Shown here: in pieces, positions 34,966 to 37,197 of the stretch | Layout: the number at the start of each line of letters is the position of its first letter | Numbering within the stretch: position 1 is the first letter of the stretch | NCBI GenBank assembly: GCA_007571275.1 | Contig: RKRS01000234.1 | Span: 1 to 37,197 of the forward strand | DNA from: Dehalococcoidia bacterium | Lineage (GTDB): Bacteria > Chloroflexota > Dehalococcoidia > Bin125 | DNA length: 37,197 bases | Direction of reading: 5' to 3' | Program-made: the position numbers and the translations under genes | The notes under the pieces: generated by a model | The model's input: only the letters and a program-made list of their open reading frames with translations | Databases searched by the model: none | What the model was told of the DNA's origin: nothing

Positions 34966-35885
34966 CAGTAGAGACCAATCCGTCCACCGAGCGGGATGTC
35001 GAGTAGCTCGGAGCGTGGGGCGACGTGGTTAAGCTCGTTCTTGACCGGAGCCAACGAGTCAGGACCTGTCATGTCATGCGTCATCGGCGGCATCCAGTCA
35101 TCATGATGTCCGAGCACAATCCGCGGCGCACGCAGCATGTCCGACATCCGACCTACGAACTGAGCCAGCGAGCCTTGAATCGGTTCGCCGTCGATGTTGG
35201 GGCGTCCCGCCATCGCGACAATCGCTACATCTGGCCGCATGTTCTGGACGACGCCGGTCCAGCAGCCTGAGGTGTCGTGGTAGAAGATCGAGCCGTACGG
35301 CGTATCGATCAGGTAGGCAAGCGCGCCGCCGGTGTCGTTGGAACCCAGACAGGTGGCGACGTGATCCATCATCTGTGTGTGCGCCTCGGGACCCAGGTCC
35401 TGGGAACGTTCGCCGAGCGAGCCGCCAATATCGATTGAGCCGCGATTCCCCCAGCGCTCTTCCTCAGTCAGGCCATATTGGCCGAGCACTACCTTGCCCG
35501 GATCCCACGATCCCTGTGTCCAGATGCATGAGTGCAGACTGGGGAAGACCTCGACCGTCACGTCCTGGCTAATGCGGTGACGCTCGCCGCCCTGTGATCG
35601 GAGCAGCTGGCCTGCGGGGATGCCTGCCTCGAGCAGCACTCGCGCCGACTCATTGGAGCCAATCACCGGAGACCCAGTGTTGGCGGCGATCACTTCTGCC
35701 CCGGCGATGTGATCGAAATGTGAATGTCCGACCAGGACGGCGTCAGCTCGGGAGATGTCCGAGGCGGTCAGCCCGACATCAGGAGCGGACGGCACACGAT
35801 CGATGTATGCGTCGAGCATGAGCACGGTCTCGTCGACCTGCAACCGAAAGGTCGCGCATCCGAGCCAGTCGAGAGTGATGGTCAT
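34965..35885 (-). CDS. Metallo-beta-lactamase-fold hydrolase
   Basis: 306 residues. The metal site is shown by VGHSHFDHIAGAE (HxHxDH), a later SLHSC, YHDTSG and LGHHDD, the order of MBL-fold enzymes with two metals (UlaG/UPF0173-like). The frame opens far upstream inside the tyrS-like ORF, but GGAGG 6 nt before ATG 35885 sets the start and the protein begins with the first strand (TITLDWLGCATFRL). The Shine-Dalgarno lies in the arm of a hairpin (35891-35915). Coupled to the LLM oxidoreductase. Substrate unknown. Confidence 0.88.
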   Translation of the reverse strand: MTITLDWLGCATFRLQVDETVLMLDAYIDRVPSAPDVGLTASDISRADAVLVGHSHFDHIAGAEVIAANTGSPVIGSNESARVLLEAGIPAGQLLRSQGGERHRISQDVTVEVFPSLHSCIWTQGSWDPGKVVLGQYGLTEEERWGNRGSIDIGGSLGERSQDLGPEAHTQMMDHVATCLGSNDTGGALAYLIDTPYGSIFYHDTSGCWTGVVQNMRPDVAIVAMAGRPNIDGEPIQGSLAQFVGRMSDMLRAPRIVLGHHDDWMPPMTHDMTGPDSLAPVKNELNHVAPRSELLDIPLGGRIGLY

Positions 35886-35890
35886 GGGTT

Positions 35891-35915
35891 GCCTCCGATG
35901 GTTGTGCTCGGAGGC
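35891..35915 (-). promoter_or_regulatory. Hairpin that would sequester the MBL-fold gene ribosome binding site
   Basis: GCCTCCG (35891-35897) and CGGAGGC (35909-35915) are perfect 7-bp complements with an 11-nt loop. On the minus strand the arm at 35891-35897 reads CGGAGGC and contains the GGAGG Shine-Dalgarno, 6 nt before the ATG. If formed, it would hide that site. No T-tract follows, so it is less likely a terminator for the tyrS-like ORF upstream. Confidence 0.45.
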
Positions 35916-35934
35916 TAACGGGTGGCGGCGTCTG

Positions 35935-36867
35935 TTATGCGGGAACGATGCGGAACCATTTGCGACGTCCGACGCGCAACACTGATCCGCTCCGAATCTC
36001 GGCGCTGAGTTCTTTGACGACCGCGTCGTCGATGCGCACTGCGCCCTGCGTGACCAGACGTTTCGCTTCGGCACGGCTCGCGGCGGCGCCGATCTCGTGC
36101 AACAACACAGGTAGCGCCACCTCGATGGCGTCAGCGCCGCCAAAATCGAGCTCCGCCTCGGGAATCTCGTCCGGCGCGTTGCGCTGCGAGAAGGTACGCG
36201 TCCACTGCTCTTCGGCCGATTGTGCTGCCGCGTCGCCATGCCATTCGGCGACGATCGCTCGCGCGAGACGCCGTTTGGCGTCCATCGGCTTGACTGCTCC
36301 AGACTTGAGGTCAGCCTCGATCTGGTCAACCTCCGCATCGGCGAGATTGGTGCCGTAATCGAAGAAACGGACGATGGCGTCGTCCGGGATCGACATCGCC
36401 TTACCGTATTGCGCGTTGGCTGGTTCATCGATACCGATGTAGTTGCCGGTGCTCTTGGACATCCGTTGCTTACCGTCCGTGCCGACGAGGATGGGCGTCA
36501 GTACGGCGATCTGCGGCGGTTGTTCGCCACGCTCCTGGAGCGTGCGGCCGCACATGATGTTGAAAGTCTGGTCGGTGCCGCCCAACTGCACATCGGCTTC
36601 CAGCGCACCGCGCAGTTGCTGGGCAGCGCGGTCAAGCGCTTCCTCCGGTGTCTCCCTCACGTCGTTTGTCTGTTCCGGCGTTTCTCCCTGGTCGGGGGAC
36701 GGCGCCGGCACTTGCTTTTTCCATTCGGCGTAAGCCGGATACCCTCGAAGCACTTGCTTGTCGATGCGAGAGGGTGTCCGGGACAACAGGCGCTTACCTT
36801 CAGGCATCAGCCGATACACGCCGCGCTTTTCCTGTTGGACAACGGCATCCCGGCGGCCCACTTTCAT
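35935..36867 (-). CDS. tyrS: Chimeric ORF: Mrr N-terminal-like segment joined to the C-terminal half of tyrosyl-tRNA synthetase
   Basis: Residues about 95-310 are the back half of a TyrRS: LGGTDQTFNIMCGR, GTDGKQRMSKSTGNYIGI (KMSKS motif at 135-139) and a C-terminal S4-like domain (AASRAEAKRLVTQGAVRIDD). The front half, with the HIGH motif and tyrosine pocket, is missing. In its place residues 1-85 resemble the Mrr_N winged helix and linker of Mrr-type restriction proteins: EKRGVYRLMPEGKRLLSR, RIDKQVL, PAYAEWKK, ETPEEALDRAAQQLRGAL. The join lies near ALEADVQL (36583-36606), a stretch that fits both families. The frame is open upstream to 36931, with Mrr-like codons before the ATG. Such a protein could not charge tRNA-Tyr; either a second tyrS exists or the join is an assembly artefact. 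Confidence 0.7.
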   Translation of the reverse strand: MKVGRRDAVVQQEKRGVYRLMPEGKRLLSRTPSRIDKQVLRGYPAYAEWKKQVPAPSPDQGETPEQTNDVRETPEEALDRAAQQLRGALEADVQLGGTDQTFNIMCGRTLQERGEQPPQIAVLTPILVGTDGKQRMSKSTGNYIGIDEPANAQYGKAMSIPDDAIVRFFDYGTNLADAEVDQIEADLKSGAVKPMDAKRRLARAIVAEWHGDAAAQSAEEQWTRTFSQRNAPDEIPEAELDFGGADAIEVALPVLLHEIGAAASRAEAKRLVTQGAVRIDDAVVKELSAEIRSGSVLRVGRRKWFRIVPA

Positions 36868-36940
36868 GCAGGCCTGCCACCGGAGACCAAGTATGTTGAA
36901 TTCTGAATTACGTGGCTCGTTGAACTGGGGCTAAGCCAAG

Positions 36941-37197
36941 CTAGTGGTCGGCGAACGGCACGACTTCGCCAATGCTGGGCGCGCGAAGCGCGATCATAGC
37001 CCGCCGGTCCAGGCCGATCGCGACGCCGGCGCAGTCGGGGAGGCCGTGTTGCATTGCGGCCAGCAGGCGCGCGTCCGGTTCCATTTCCGGCTTGCCGCGT
37101 TCGCGACGTTGCTGATTGTCGCGGCGCATGCGCTGGCGCAGCTCTTCTGAGTCGGTGAGTTCGTAGTAGCCGTTGGCCAGCTCCAGGCCGCCGGCCA
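36941..37197 (-). CDS. epmA: 3' end of an EpmA/GenX-like gene (EF-P lysine ligase), cut by the window edge
   Basis: Reading in from the window edge gives GLELANGYYELTDSEELRQR, then PDCAGVAIGLDRRAMIAL before the TAG at 36941. GIELANGFHELTD and PDCSGVALGVDR at the same spacing are the motif 3 region and preceding block of E. coli EpmA (PoxA, GenX), a truncated class II LysRS homologue that attaches beta-lysine to elongation factor P. The full LysRS in this window differs at these places (GWELANAYTELND, TGGLGMGMDR). Only 85 residues are inside. EpmA is mainly known from proteobacteria, so its identity in this lineage should be treated with care; the neighbouring epmB and efp are not visible. Confidence 0.75.
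   Translation of the reverse strand, partial: AGGLELANGYYELTDSEELRQRMRRDNQQRRERGKPEMEPDARLLAAMQHGLPDCAGVAIGLDRRAMIALRAPSIGEVVPFADH

Noticed and set aside
35886..36428. Long N-terminal extension of the MBL-fold gene
   Set aside because: The extension is an out-of-frame reading of the tyrS-like ORF, and GGAGG before ATG 35885 marks the true start.

Overview
The window looks like a GC-rich bacterial chromosome segment, most probably Chloroflexota (Thermomicrobia-like or a related lineage). The basis is the mix of genes: a B. subtilis-type AroH and a Thermotoga-type DAHP synthase, a coaD-rsmD block with the coiled-coil protein that accompanies it in Gram-positives and Chloroflexota, luciferase-like flavin oxidoreductases, and steroid-type P450s with a 3Fe-4S ferredoxin. 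GTG and TTG starts are frequent and genes overlap by 1-17 nt. The phylum call is inference; Actinobacteriota is the main alternative. No rRNA, tRNA, CRISPR array or insertion sequence was seen.

Layout. 1-2005 (minus): a membrane-anchored beta-propeller protein and a lytic-transglycosylase-like exoprotein. 2128-16577 (plus): an aromatic amino-acid supercluster, tyrA-aroA-gmk, then a good sigma70-type promoter and a 190-nt structured leader, then trpE-(Nudix/CMD fusion)-(CMD)-trpG-trpD-trpC-trpF-trpB-(CPBP protease)-trpA, then aroH and aroF. It covers entry to the shikimate pathway (DAHP synthase), EPSP synthase, and the branches to prephenate, tyrosine and tryptophan. Three non-trp genes are translationally embedded in the trp operon. 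16629-21387 (minus): htrA, a membrane protein with a catalytically degenerate GH18-like domain, rsmD, coaD and a coiled-coil protein that lacks a normal start codon. 21476-23623 (plus): greA and lysS. 23652-28967: CaiB-type CoA transferase (minus), priA (plus), a TauE/SafE permease and an AIM24-family protein (minus).

29013-35885: an accessory catabolic-looking region with an alpha/beta hydrolase that has a Cys nucleophile, two closely related P450 genes sharing a 12-bp upstream element, a ferredoxin, an LLM flavin oxidoreductase and a metallo-beta-lactamase-fold hydrolase. Between the two P450s sits a Panacea (DUF4065) antitoxin-like gene followed by a RelE/ParE-like toxin reading frame broken by an in-frame TAG; this toxin frame is a gene only if the two halves are joined. 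35935-37197 (minus): a chimeric ORF joining an Mrr N-terminal-like segment to the C-terminal half of tyrosyl-tRNA synthetase, and the 3' end of an epmA-like EF-P lysine ligase gene cut by the window edge.

The points most worth a second look are the Mrr-TyrRS chimera, the Panacea/broken-toxin pair between duplicated P450s, the Nudix-CMD and CMD proteins inside the trp operon, the coiled-coil gene with an apparent ATC start, and the trp leader with mutually exclusive stems.
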